Below are positions 33,950 to 44,635 of a stretch of DNA of 64,000 nucleotides, in pieces. The DNA comes from Ipomoea triloba (taxonomy: Eukaryota > Streptophyta > Magnoliopsida > Solanales > Convolvulaceae), in assembly GCF_003576645.1 (NCBI RefSeq), contig NC_044927.1, positions 18,467,335 through 18,531,334 of the forward strand. The letters run 5' to 3'. Position numbers and translations under genes: made by a program. Positions within the stretch are counted from its first letter, which is position 1. Every line of letters starts with the position of its first letter. Below the pieces are notes generated by a model, which searched no databases, was not told the DNA's origin, and was given only the letters and a program-made list of their open reading frames with translations.

Positions 33950-34644
33950 GTAAAATCATCTCTTTTAACCATACTCTTGAATATTCATGTGTTTGGAAGA
34001 TTAGAATGTTGAAATTTTATCCTACAATGCTTTGAATGATTTTGAATGATTTGAATGTTTATATTGGTTTATAATGCTTCATAGAACTATCCTTTGATGT
34101 TTTCTTTCATTATTGATGGTTACATTGATGTGTTGAGTTTCATATTTGAGCTTAGTGTGAACACCATTGTTGAGCAAGTGGGTTTATCTAATTTCTTGTC
34201 TAGATTATGAAATTGATGCTTGAATTGATGTGTAAACTTGTTATAGAACTATTATATGCCATCAATTTAACATTACGCATGCTACATTGTCAAAATTGAA
34301 TTTTCACCTTTAAACCCTAATTTTAGAATTTGGGGAAGAAGATAAAGTTGACTTTTTGAAATTCTTGATTTTTGGAGTTGACTTCTTATTTGACTATCAA
34401 ATTGAATTATCTTATGATGAAATTATGCATGTGTGTGTTAATAGAATGATATTGTTAATATTTTCATGCTAGAATTGATAAAAATATAGGGGAAACTATG
34501 GCAAAATTTTCAAAAATCCTTACCCCTATGTGTTTCGAAATTCCCTATCTTGACAAGGAATTTTACCTAAATTCATTGGTGTTTTATTTGAATGATAGTT
34601 GCGTAAAACCAATTACTATGAGTATTAATTTCTAACTTTTGTAG
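33950..34644 (+). other. Predicted 695-bp intron before E ORF-1
   Basis: Donor ATCAAG/GTAAAATC at 33950 and acceptor TTTCTAACTTTTGTAG ending at 34644, one base before the ORF-1 ATG. The interval is T-rich and gene-free. F has the same donor and acceptor positions (40589 to 39893, 697 bases). Split leaders before Athila ORF-1 fit known subgenomic splicing of some retroelements, but no transcript evidence is available here. Confidence 0.6.
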
Positions 34645-34645
34645 G

Positions 34646-35971
34646 ATGGGAAGATCTAAGGAACTGGCCAAGAAAACTAAGCATGATCACGCTGAATCCA
34701 GCCGATCGAGAGCTCGACCCCAATCTTCACGAAACCAACCGGAAGTTCCACAAGCTCCTCAAGAGCAAGACACAAGATCTTTAAGAAACCTAACACCTCC
34801 TGAGCGTGCTTTAGTGGACGTTTATAAGAGCAAGGAATTGAGTGTGAGCCGATTATTTGAGGAGAACGTTTTAATGGAATTTGAATGCTTGGACGAAGTG
34901 AATCGATTGATAAGGCATCCCCATTTACGCCGATTATTCAAATGGTGAGGCCCGACCTACTCGTCAGTCACTTATGAGTTTTTGGCCACGCTGGACATCA
35001 GGAAAGAGGCCAATGATGCAAGGGAGTCAATCTCATTTCGTTTGTTTGGCAATCATTACAGTCTCTCGGTTAACACTTTTGGTGTTGCACTTGGATTTCA
35101 CGATGCCGTTGACATATCTATGCCATATTTCGGAGACTTCAAAACCGATTTTGATTCGGACACAGTTGCTGTCGCCTACTGGAAAAGCATTGCCAACAAT
35201 GCAACGTATAACTCCTCCAACTTAAAAGCGAAGCTCATCACTAGAAGCTCTCTGAAAGCCATCAGATTGGCTTTTGCAGTAAACCTCTCTGGCAGGACCA
35301 CCAACAAAAATAAAGTTTACAGGCAAGATCTTTTCTATATGTGGTGCATGGAGAACCAAGTCAGCATTAACATGGGCGTTTAGGCACGGAAATGGCTTCA
35401 AACCCAACTGAAGAAAATGGTACAAACAGTCTTCATAGGACCTTTTGTTACTCGACTATGCCAGGGTTTGGGCATCGGAAACCGTCTTCTAGATGAAAGA
35501 GACGATGGTCCCATGGTTGCTTTCTCAGTGAGCGAGTTCTTCGCAATGTACCTCAAGTTGGGAGGTGATGATGCCCCTGATTTGGAGGTTAATGATCAGA
35601 CTGATGAGGAAGATGAAGAGAATGATGATGAGGGGAATGATAATGCAGCAGCGCAGGAGCATGGCGAGTCTAGTGCACAGCATGATGGCTCTACTTCAAT
35701 GGATTGGGAGGCATCTCTAGCTTTCCAAAGGCAGCTCCACGATGAACAAATGGATTATTTGCGCGAGCAGCAAGCATGGCAAGAGGGACAGTTCACGTTC
35801 GTATTTGCACGACAGGATAGGCAGGAGGAGTAGTTCCTAGCATTCCAAGCAAGTCAGAATGAAGAGCTTTTTCGTACGAGAAGAGCAGTTGAGGAGAATG
35901 CTATGATGATCCAGGGGCTTCAGGCTCAATTTGCTAGGCAGTTCCGTCCTCCATCCTTCGGTGATCAGTGA
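34646..35971 (+). pseudogene. E ATHILA ORF-1 family protein
   Basis: The ATG lies one base after the predicted splice acceptor. About 441 codons: a basic Ser/Arg/Pro-rich start (GRSKELAKKTKHDHAESS), LTPPERALVDVYKSKELS, RLIRHPHLRRLF, GNHYSLSVNTFGVALGFHD, DTVAVAYWKSIANNATYNSS, DLFYMWCMENQVSINMGV, VFIGPFVTRLCQGLGIGNRL, an acidic stretch and C-terminal helices ending PSFGDQ. The length and blocks match the ATHILA ORF-1 family (PF03078). In-frame stops: TGA at 34946, TAG at 35381, TAG at 35831. No signal peptide or membrane segment is evident, so an envelope role is not supported by sequence. Confidence 0.83.
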
Positions 35972-37787
35972 TGCCACATTCATCCTCTCGACCTTGAATC
36001 CTGATTCTTGACAATGAAGTCTGACAAACTTTGGTTACCATTTGGTCGTTGACCCATCAAAACATTAGGTTCCCTACGCGTGGGGTTCCGCCCTTTTAAT
36101 TTCTTTACTTTGCTTTTATTATGTTTAATGCTTTTATTTTTGAATTGCTTTAATTCCCATGCATTTTAATACTTTCTAGTCCTTTGAATAATTTTACTTT
36201 GATTAAGTAGTTTAATGATTATCTAATTCTTCTTATCTTGCTTTTATTTTCTATCAAGTTTATAATAATTGAATAGTTCTCCCGAAACCCGTTTGTATAT
36301 TGTGTCACCATTTCTTTTATATAGAGCATCGATAATGGAGGCTAAACTATGATGGAAGCTAAAGTGTGGAAAGAGGGATGCATACTTGGTTTAACCTCTT
36401 ATCCCTTTTCTATTTTAAGCCCCGTTTTTTATTTTTAAAGTGTGGAAAATTTGTTTATATAGCTTTGTGTATGCGTTTTGTTTGAGCTTACCATGTTATA
36501 TAGGATCATTAGAATAAACATTATATCCCAGAGCAATTTCCAAAGTGTGGAAAGGGATTTTTATTTGACTGTATGGAAACATCGAGGACGATGTTTATTT
36601 TAAAGTGTGGAAAGGACGCACTTTGTGCTTTATATGCTTATCTGCTTAGAGTTGAAAAGTTGAAGCTCTTGGGAATGATAAACAGGTGTATTTGCAATTT
36701 GAAAAGAAAGTTATTATTTGTGTTATCTAGAGAGAATTTTGACTAGATGCCCAAAATTTTTTTTTATTCTTGAAATATCTTTGAGGAAGTTACTTTTCGC
36801 ACCCATGAGAGTGTTTAGAGCCAAATAAGTTTATATTCTTGCATGCTTGCATGATGTTCGCCTCTTATTTACGTAGGACCTTAGTTAAGGATCTCTCGAA
36901 GTGGGAGTGTGCACTTTTTAATTTGAGAAAGATAAAATTTAGCGAAGCCTAGAATTGAACTAACCTTGGTAGGGCATGGGGCAAAAGGTGAGCCTATTGG
37001 TAAGCTTATGAGAGAAAAATCCCTTAATCCCAAAAAGTAAAAGGCATGAGGGGTTGCATGAAGAAAAGTTGAAAAGGCAAAAGGCCAATCACCGAGATTA
37101 AAATTGAGGAAAGCCAATTCGCTGGGTTGCGTTCAACCATAGTCTTCGGTAAGCAAAAAGCTTTATCTAGAGTCGGTTGTTCACATAAAAGTATCCCAGG
37201 AATTAAGAAAATAAGAGATGAGGTGAGCCGCTTTGCTAGGATTCGGGTACCCATTGCACTGTCTTCGAAAAAGCATGGAGCTCCATATGAAGTCGGGTGG
37301 CTCGATGACGTTATCCTAGGGAGTGAGAAGAAAAGAGGGACCGCACTAAGCCAAAAGCGGTGAGTGGTCCATGCCCCTACCCTCACTTATTTTATCGTTG
37401 GGCTTTGGCGTTTAAGGCTGGAAGGGTTTATTAACTAGTGCACATCATTCCCACTAGTGGGATCGGCTAGAGGCCTTGATTAAATGAAAGGTGAACCCAA
37501 ACTTTGTAACTGCATGCTTGCGAATGGTGTGAGAAGTGTGATCCTTTGTTTTAATTGTTTATCTACGAAAGGTTTTTACTTCTCGAAAATATTCCTTGAG
37601 TTAATGACATTTGACCAAAATCCTTTGTAGATAACACAAAAGATTTCTTCCATTTAAATAGTCTTAGACACCCACCATTTTGATTTACCAAGAGCTTTAT
37701 TTTACATGAGTCGGTATCTCGGAAGCTTATGTGCTTAATAGTAGATTGTCTTGCTTGAGGGCAAGCAAGAAGTAAAGTGTGGAAACT
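35972..37787 (+). other. E 3' UTR and polypurine tract
   Basis: 1.8 kb with no gene. AAAGTGTGGAAA-type tracts occur at about 36364, 36438, 36543, 36603 and 37774; only the last (37770-37787) abuts the LTR and is the working purine tract. Perfect hairpin AAACATCGAGGACGATGTTT at 36577-36596. The segment 36870-37480 is conserved in F and G and holds CATGGAGCTCCATA (37274) and GGGTACCC (37247). Confidence 0.78.
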
Positions 37788-39187
37788 TGATAAGCTCCCA
37801 GGATAAATTTGTAACGTTTTTATTAGGGCGCTTTGTAACGTTTTTAGTATCCTTACATGATAAATTTGTGATCAAATATGCTTTAAATTCACTAACCGCA
37901 CGCAAAGCTACCTTTAGCATAAATTGAGATGATACACGAGTCCCGGGAGCCAATAAGAACGAAGACCGAGCTTAAGGAACGAACCAAGCAAGTCTAGAGC
38001 CCCGAAGGACCCAAAAGGAACTCCACACGCGTGGTGGTGCGCGTGGCCATGTTCCAGTAGCCATCCACACACGGCCACACGCGTGTGGAGTTGACGCTAC
38101 GCAAAATTTCTCCTAGGGCTACATTTCGGAGACTATTTAAACCTCCTTGATAGAATTTCAGAGGGGGGGGGGTTCACTTTGGATAATTTCTAGGATCATT
38201 TAGGAGAGTTTTTCCATATTTTTCATTTTCCTAGAATAGTTTAGCTAGTTTAGAGAATTCTCCTTGTAGCAAGACAACAAGCTTGGATTGAAGGATCACT
38301 TCAAATCTAGGTGATTTCTATTACATCTTAATCTATTTTACTATTTTGTTCTTGGATTGAATTAGCTATTGTCTTGAATTTCTTATCATGTGTGGCTAGT
38401 TTAATCTAGGGATTTGGATTGTGTGAAGATATGTTGCTAGTGTGATGATCTTATATCTTATTTTGGATCTAAATTCTTGGATTGTTGAAATATCTATTCT
38501 TGTCTATTGATTGTTGTTTTGATGATATCTTGTTTGGATTTGGTCAATCTAGATGAGAGATTGAGCTCTTGACTCTTTCATGTCTTTGATTAGAGTTAGG
38601 ATTGAAGCTTTGTAACAATAATAGATCCTATGGACTTCTTAAGAATAGTAGGAAAGTATGTAGCTCAAGTGTTTGATAAAATGTCTCTTAGAACTTTGGA
38701 TGCTTGAAGGCATACCTAAGTCCAAGAAGTCTTAGTACACAAAGGTGGAAGAGGACTAAGAAGACACACTCCTGAATAGCCAACATCTTTGCTTTGTTTA
38801 AGAAGACACACTCCTGAATAGCCAACATCTTTGCTTTGTTTATCCATTACCTTAGACACACTAGGATGCAACATAGATGAGCACTATCCAATCCCTACCT
38901 CTTTACATACATTTCTTTCACAGCACTATCCAATCCCTACCTCTTTACATACATTTCTTTCACACTTGTTTTTACCCCTTTTTCACATAACCCTTATGAA
39001 CCTTTTCACTCTCAAATCGGCATTCACCACGCTCAAATCTATTACATAACTCAATCACGTGAATGCGTGAACACTTCACACACCTCCACGTCCTTCTTTC
39101 GAGACAGACAGTCGGGGAGTTATTGACTTTCCGTTTTAACACACACACATCTTTTGACATTTCACCCTACGCAAAACAACCCTGTCA
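37788..39187 (+). repeat. E 3' LTR, 1400 bp
   Basis: Starts TGATAAGCTCCC, ends ACCCTGTCA. Compared with the 5' LTR it has two exact 42-bp duplications (38761-38844 and 38881-38964), an extra GTAACGTTTTT near 37811, and a G run at 38165. Cassette 38022-38095, TATTTAAA 38134. Confidence 0.9.
38761..38964. repeat. Two separate 42-bp duplications in E 3' LTR
   Basis: AAGACACACTCCTGAATAGC begins at 38761 and 38803; GCACTATCCAATCCCTACCT begins at 38881 and 38923. Both spacings are exactly 42. The 5' LTR (about 30257 and 30339) has each phrase once. Confidence 0.93.
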
Positions 39188-39891
39188 AAACTTTATTTTT
39201 GTTGGTTGTCCTGCTAGAGAGGTTCACTGCAAGAGCCAATTTGATGGCTTTTAGAGAGTTTCTGGTAATGAGCTTCGCCTTTAAGTTGGAGGAGTTATAC
39301 GCTGCATTGTTGGTAATGCTTTTGCAATAGGCGACAGCAACTGCGTCTGAGTCAAAATCAGTTTTCAAGTCCCTGAAATATGGCATATTGATGTCAATGA
39401 CATCGTGAAATCCAAGTGTAACGCCAAAGTGTTTACCGAGAAACTGTAGCGATCACCAAACAAACAAAATGAGATTGACTCCCTTGCATCATTTGCCTCT
39501 TTCCTGATGTCTAGTGTATATCATTTGCCTCTTTCTTAATGTCTAGTGTGGCCAAAAACTCATAAGTGACAGGCGAGTAGGTCGGACCTCGTCATTCGAA
39601 TAATCGACGCAATTGGGGGTGCCTTATAATTTGATTCACTTCTTCCAGGCATTCAAATTCCATTAAAACGTTCTCTTCAAAGAATCTGCCCTCACTTAAC
39701 CGCTTGCTTTTATACATGTCCACTAAAGCACGCTCCGGAGGCGTTAGATGCCTTAAAGATCTTATGCCTCGCTCCTGAGGAGCTGGTGGAACTTCCGGTT
39801 GGTTTTGCGAGGATTGAGGTCGAGCTCTCGATCGGCTGGATTTAGCGTGATCATGTTTTGTTTTCTTGGCCATTTCCTTATGTGTTCCCAT
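39188..39891 (-). pseudogene. F ATHILA ORF-1 protein, N-terminal part
   Basis: The ATG at 39891 follows a predicted splice acceptor (TTCTAAATTTTGTAG). It reads KEMAKKTKHDHAKSSRSRAR, LTPPERALVDMYKSKRLS, HPQLRRLFE and, after a TGA replacing Trp near 39595, VTYEFLATLDIKKE and YFRDLKTDFDSDAVAVAY. A short stretch near 39430-39540 is disrupted and contains a 32-bp duplication. Element E begins after NKNKV. The rest is at 28621-29278. Confidence 0.82.
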
Positions 39892-39892
39892 C

Positions 39893-40589
39893 CTACAAAA
39901 TTTAGAAAATAATATTCATAGTAATTGGTTTGATGCAACTATCATTCAAATAAAACACCAATGAATTTAGGTAAAATTTCTTGTCAAGATAGGGAATTTC
40001 GAAACAAATAGGGGTAAGGATTTTCGAAAATTTTGCCATGTTTTCCCCTATATTTTGATAAATTCTATCATAAAAATATCAATAATATTATTCCATTATC
40101 ACACACATACATAATTTCATCATAAGATAATTCAATTTGATAGTCAAACATGAAGTCAACTCAAAAGGTCAAGAATTTCAAAAAGTCAACTTTATCTTCT
40201 TCCCCAAATTCAAGAATTAGGGTTTGAAGGTGAAAATTCAATTTTGAGAATATAGCATGTGTAATGTCAAATTGATGGCACATAATAGTTCTATAACAAG
40301 TTTACACATCAATTCAAGCATCAATTTCACAATTTAAACAAGAAATTAGATAAACCCATTTGCTCAACAATGGTGTTCACACTTATAGCTCAAATTTGAA
40401 ATTCAATCCATCAATGTAACCATCAAAAATGAAAGAAAACATCAAAGGATAGTTCTATGAAGCATTATAAACCAGTATAAATATCCAAATCATTCAAAAT
40501 CATTCAAGGTATTGTAGGATAAAATTTCAACATTCTAATCTTCCAAACACATGAATATTCAAGAATATTGTTAAAAGAGATGATTTTAC
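39893..40589 (-). other. Predicted 697-bp intron before F ORF-1
   Basis: On the minus strand, donor ATCAAG/GTAAAATC at 40589 and acceptor ending at 39893. It is A/T-rich and gene-free, homologous to 33950-34644. Confidence 0.58.
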
Positions 40590-40739
40590 CTTGATAGTGA
40601 TGTTTCTAACCCTTTGGAAGATGAAAATAAATCACTTTTCTCAAACCTTTAAGCTTGGAGGATACCTTGCGTGGAGAATAAGAAAAATTTTTAGGTTTTA
40701 GGTGAAAGTGGCGTGGTTTCGGCCGAAGGGGGCTTTATG

Positions 40740-40894
40740 CTTGTGGTGTTGATTCCACGCACGGCCACACGCGTGTGGTCGTGCGTGGTGACTTACTAGT
40801 TCACTCCCCACGCACGCTTGCACGCGTGTGAATGTGCGTGGGGACTTATTAGATTGCTCCCACGCACTGTAGCACGCGTGTGAGTGTGCATGTC
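40740..40894 (-). promoter_or_regulatory. F internal CGCG cassette
   Basis: On the minus strand three arms with CTCACACGCGTGCTACAGTG, TTCACACGCGTGCAAGCGTG and GACCACACGCGTGTGGCCGT, bordered by CCACGCAC and GTGCGTGG. It precedes ORF-1 as in E and is followed by a GCATAAAG box at about 40741-40734. Confidence 0.55.
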
Positions 40895-41083
40895 TTCCCG
40901 GTGCAACATTTTCCTCCGATTTTGGTCTTTTTCTTCAAACCTGTGTCCGAATTAGGCCTTTCCAACGCATTTTCCAGTCTCAAACCCTATAAATTAGTCT
41001 TCCAAAACATGGTACCAAATGGAAATTTAACAAAACATTAAAAAGAAAACATAAAAAGAAACATAAGACAATTTATTAAACCT

Positions 41084-41130
41084 TTGGTTTCCTCCCAAGT
41101 AGCGCCACGGTTTATGTCTTTGGCTAGACG
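41084..41130 (-). other. Double hairpin after F protease
   Basis: Minus strand: CGTCTAGCCAAAGACA at 41130-41115, then TTGGGAGGAAACCAA at 41098-41084, 19 bases after the stop. Both stems are slightly weakened by changes. Confidence 0.7.
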
Positions 41131-41148
41131 CATCATACCTTGTTCTTC

Positions 41149-42116
41149 TTAGCCATACTCCTTGGTAGTGGGTAGAAAGCATTTCGTTACCCACGTGTTT
41201 TTCCATGTTAGCTTGTCATTTTTCCACCTCTGTTTTGATTTAGTCCTCTTTTTGACCATTGCCTTCACTTCTTCATCATTCTCCTCTGTTCTTTCTTTTC
41301 CTTCATTCTTGGCTTGTCCATCAAATCTCAAGGTTATTTCCCCTGAGCTTACGTCTATTCGAGCATGACAAGTTGCCAAGAATGGTCTTCCAAGAATCAA
41401 AGAACCCTGGGGCTCGGTGTCTCCCATCTTACAAACAACAAAATCGACAAACACAAGAATTTTCCTATTCTAACTAGCACATCTTCTGCCAAGCCTTCCG
41501 GGTACCATGTGGTCCCGTCAGCTAAACGGAGTGTCAGCCTTGTCAGTTTCAAATTTGGTAATTTCAATTTTTCGAAGAGACTTGAAGACATGACATTGAT
41601 TGAAGCTCCGAGGTTGGCTAGAGCATTTTGAGGATCCAAGTTCTGTATAGAACACGGAATCATCAAAGCTCCTGGGTCGCCCTTCTTTTTGGGGTAACCC
41701 GTAGTCAAAAAAGCCGAAGACTCTTGGCTTAAACAAGTAAAATTATCACAGTTGTCTTCTTCAAATAAGCACGACATTCTTTGTTATTGAAAATTTTTTG
41801 GATAAAAGCATTAATTGTACCTTCTCTTGCCGCGTCCTTCTCCTTTGAATTTTTTGTTTTGTCTTGTGGTAGCTCTTGCTTTTCGGGTTGGTTTTCAGAA
41901 GTGGTTTTCTCTTTGCTTTCCTTCATTGAGATTTTGCACGAAGCATTCGTAGTATTCAATTCAAGGCTGGGACTACAAGGGGTAGTCTCCTCTTCCTTCC
42001 CTTTTTTCCTACATTGGCATACCCCGCAAACCACATCCATTGGGTCACACTTTTCGTGTTTTTCTTCCTTGGCATCAATAGCATTGACTCTCTCTTTTGG
42101 ATTGTTCTCAGTGTTA
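41149..42116 (-). pseudogene. F Athila-type protease
   Basis: Minus-strand blocks: GVCQCRKKGKEEETTPCSP, GTINAFIQKIFNNKECR, CDNFTCLSQESSAFL, ALANLGASINVMSSSLFEKL (catalytic Asp changed to Asn in ALADLGA), and LILGRPFLAT. It is broken into three frames. It ends EYG and TAA at 41151-41149. The Asp to Asn change would by itself destroy protease activity. Confidence 0.85.
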
Positions 42117-43070
42117 CTAGGGAGTTGTCCGTAATGTCTCAGACATCATTTTGAACATTTGTGAAATCTGATTCTCAATTGTTTTGAGTGTAGCCTTTGA
42201 CTCTTGCCTAAGACTAGAAATCTCCTGTCTGATTTCTTGAGTAATATCTTGTTTAAGATTTGCCTGATCATTCTTTAATTCCATGATCATCCTTGTAAGC
42301 CTTTCATCTACTTCACGGATATCATCCCTTCTCTGTTGAGTAAAGTCAAGTTGAGAGTTGTATTGTGGCCTGAATTGGGTCATTTGGCCTCCATTGCCTT
42401 GATTTTGATTATACATCAGTCTGCCCTTGTCATTTTATCCATAAGCAGGCTTGTTTCCGTAATTGTATTGCCCTTGCGCTTGATATCCATCGTTGTTGTT
42501 CCATCCCTCTCCCTGCTTCCAATTGTTATGTGGTCTTTGATTTTGTCCATAGGCATTGTAGTTGGAGTTCCTTTGATAGTCCACCGCCTCAACCTGCTCG
42601 GATGCGGACGGTGAAGTGCATATATTTGTATCATGTGGTCCTCCACAGATGTTACAGTAGAGTGCCAATGCCATACAAGGCTTGGGTTTTCCTTCCATTT
42701 TTTCTACCATTGCTTGTAACTTCTTGATCTCATGATTCATTGCCTCTATTTTCGCCTCACTTGCCACATGGCTATTAATCTCATACATGCCCCCGTGTTC
42801 TCCTCGTCGGTCATACCAACAAGAGGTATTCTTAGATATTCTCTCGATCAACTCTTCAGCTTCGGGTAAAGCTAAGGAGACAAAGGTGCCGCTGGAAGAC
42901 GAGTCAAGTAACATCATTCCTTCATCAGTTAGCCCTCCGTAGAATGACCTTATTACGTCCCATGGGTGCATAAGATCTTGCGGGCATTGCCTTTTGAGAA
43001 CCTTAAACCTTCTCCAAGTTTCTCCAAACTTTCAAGCCTTCCTTGCTTGAATTCTTGTATTTGTCTTCGG
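42117..43070 (-). pseudogene. F gag, central and C-terminal part
   Basis: Starts at the G insertion in the phrase before QIQEFKQGRL, then WRRFKVLK, QCPQDLMHPWDVIRSFYGG, ELIERISKNTSCWYDRRGEH, a single coiled-coil unit, zinc knuckle CNICGGPHDTNIC, an Asn/Gln/Tyr-rich linker and ELKNDQANLKQDITQEI. Stops lie near 42436 and 42117. The N-terminal part is at 61126-61517. Confidence 0.87.
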
Positions 43071-43075
43071 ATCCT

Positions 43076-44412
43076 TGATAGACGCCAAAAGTACCTATTT
43101 ATCTATAACTTATTAAGTTGATTTCTTGCTAAAAATAAGTCTTAGAGAGTGCAATTACGTGTTTACATGCTATTTTATAACAAATTGCAAATGAGTTCTG
43201 TGTGGAGTGTTTTCAAGAATTCCCACAGGAATGAAGGCTGAAATCAACCAAAAGAGAGCATAAACCATTGAAAGAAAGAATCAATCCACATGGGAACACA
43301 CGAAGACCAAATCGGAAACAACAAAAGGAAACGAAAATGAAGAAACGCCCACGAGCCTCACACGCGTGTGAGCTGGCGTGGAAATATTCCAGTAACCATC
43401 CACGCCAGTCCACACGCGTGTGGCAGACATGGGGAGGCACCAGAAAATCTGCGCGATGTTTTAGTATTTAAGGGACATTTCAGCTAGGTTTAGGGAGTCT
43501 TTTATAACATTTTTCTATTCTAAATTTTAGGTTAGGTTTAAAGAGAATTAGGAGAGGAAGAGGAGCTCCTTGGAGAAGAGAACTTAGATCTCCATAGCTT
43601 TGAAGATCTCTTGGGTAAACTCTTCTATCAAGATTTGTTTTCTCTTTAGATTTCTCTTGGTTTTCCTTTTTCCTTAAAGTTGTTTGCTTTTTATATTGAT
43701 CTTGTAGATACGCTTTTCTATTTCAATGCTTTGATGTTGTTAAAGCCTATGAGAGGCTAATCCCTAGGATAGGGGCTAGATTGAATGGATGATTGGTGTT
43801 CATGATCTAATTTGATGAATGAGTTTTATTTCTTTGGGGAATGTTGAATCTGTGTGTATGTTTTGTATGATCTTGTTGGATCGAGGGCTCCGATCTCTCC
43901 AAGAGTATAGGATCATCTCTTTGGCGAGATATCGCAAAGAGGTGTAGCCCACTACCCACATCTCCCGCTCTCAATCTGAGAAGATGAGATCCGGAGGGAA
44001 CTTGTAGACAAAGTGTTTGATGAAATTCCCCAACCGACTGAGGATTGGGAGCTTGAGTGTGACGCCACTCAGGACAATGTTCCAAGCTCCTTCAATCATA
44101 ACTCAAAGGAAATCAATACTCTACCTTGCACCTTTAACCAATCTCCATGATATCTTAGCCCCATCCGCCTTTATTTCCCTTTGTTTACTTCTTATTTTAT
44201 CAACATTTACCCCCTTAACATTTTCCTTTACCAACATACATATGCTCCATCTCCACGTTATTCAAACAGACCAAGGTAGCGCAACCGTATATTCTCCAAT
44301 TTGCCATCCACGAGAGATACGACACTCGGGGAGTTTATGACTCTTCGTTTTAACACACTCCATACCGCATATCCACTTTCACATTCACCTCCCACTAAAT
44401 TACAATCCTTCA
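43076..44412 (+). repeat. G 5' LTR, 1337 bp
   Basis: Starts TGATAGACGCC, ends ATCCTTCA. CGCG cassette 43347-43433 (CTCACACGCGTGTGAGC, CCAGTAACCATCCACGCC, GTCCACACGCGTGTGGC), TATTTAA at 43465, U5 motif AAGTGTTTGATGAAAT at 44011, CGACACTCGGGGAGT near 44321. Confidence 0.92.
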
Positions 44413-44415
44413 AAA

Positions 44416-44433
44416 TGGCGCCGTTGCCGGGGA
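44416..44433 (+). other. G primer-binding site (tRNA-Asp)
   Basis: TGGCGCCGTTGCCGGGGA, identical to that of C, three bases after the LTR end. Confidence 0.93.
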
Positions 44434-44635
44434 TGGCAAACGGTGAATTTAAAGTTTTACTATCTTGAATTGTTTGGATAACTTGTTTACTTTCTTTTCT
44501 TTTGTCTTGTTTTATTACCAATTACACTTCCGCACCCAACCACACACTACTTGAGCTAATCTGTAAAAAGGAGCTACCTCTTGTGCTCCGATTCTTTGCC
44601 TGAAAATTTGATTGCAGGAATTCTTTGATATAATC

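Larger units (their letters stand above)
29279..39187 (+). mobile_element. E: complete Athila-type gag-protease-ORF-1 element without pol
   Basis: 5' LTR 29279-30604, primer site 30608, gag and protease 30813-33391, double hairpin, internal cassette, intron, ORF-1 34646-35971, long 3' UTR, purine tract, 3' LTR 37788-39187. Target duplication AAACT at 29274-29278 and 39188-39192 is perfect. It lies inside ORF-1 of F, a relative in the opposite orientation. The whole pol region from RT onward is absent although both ends are intact. Confidence 0.93.

Noticed and set aside
34646..35971. Retroviral-type envelope gene
   Set aside because: ATHILA ORF-1 is sometimes called env-like, but I see no signal peptide, furin site or membrane segment here.
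43807..44340. ORFs in the G LTR repeated at 60520-61053
   Set aside because: Same ORFs in both LTRs simply because LTRs are copies; they overlap U5 and have no motif.
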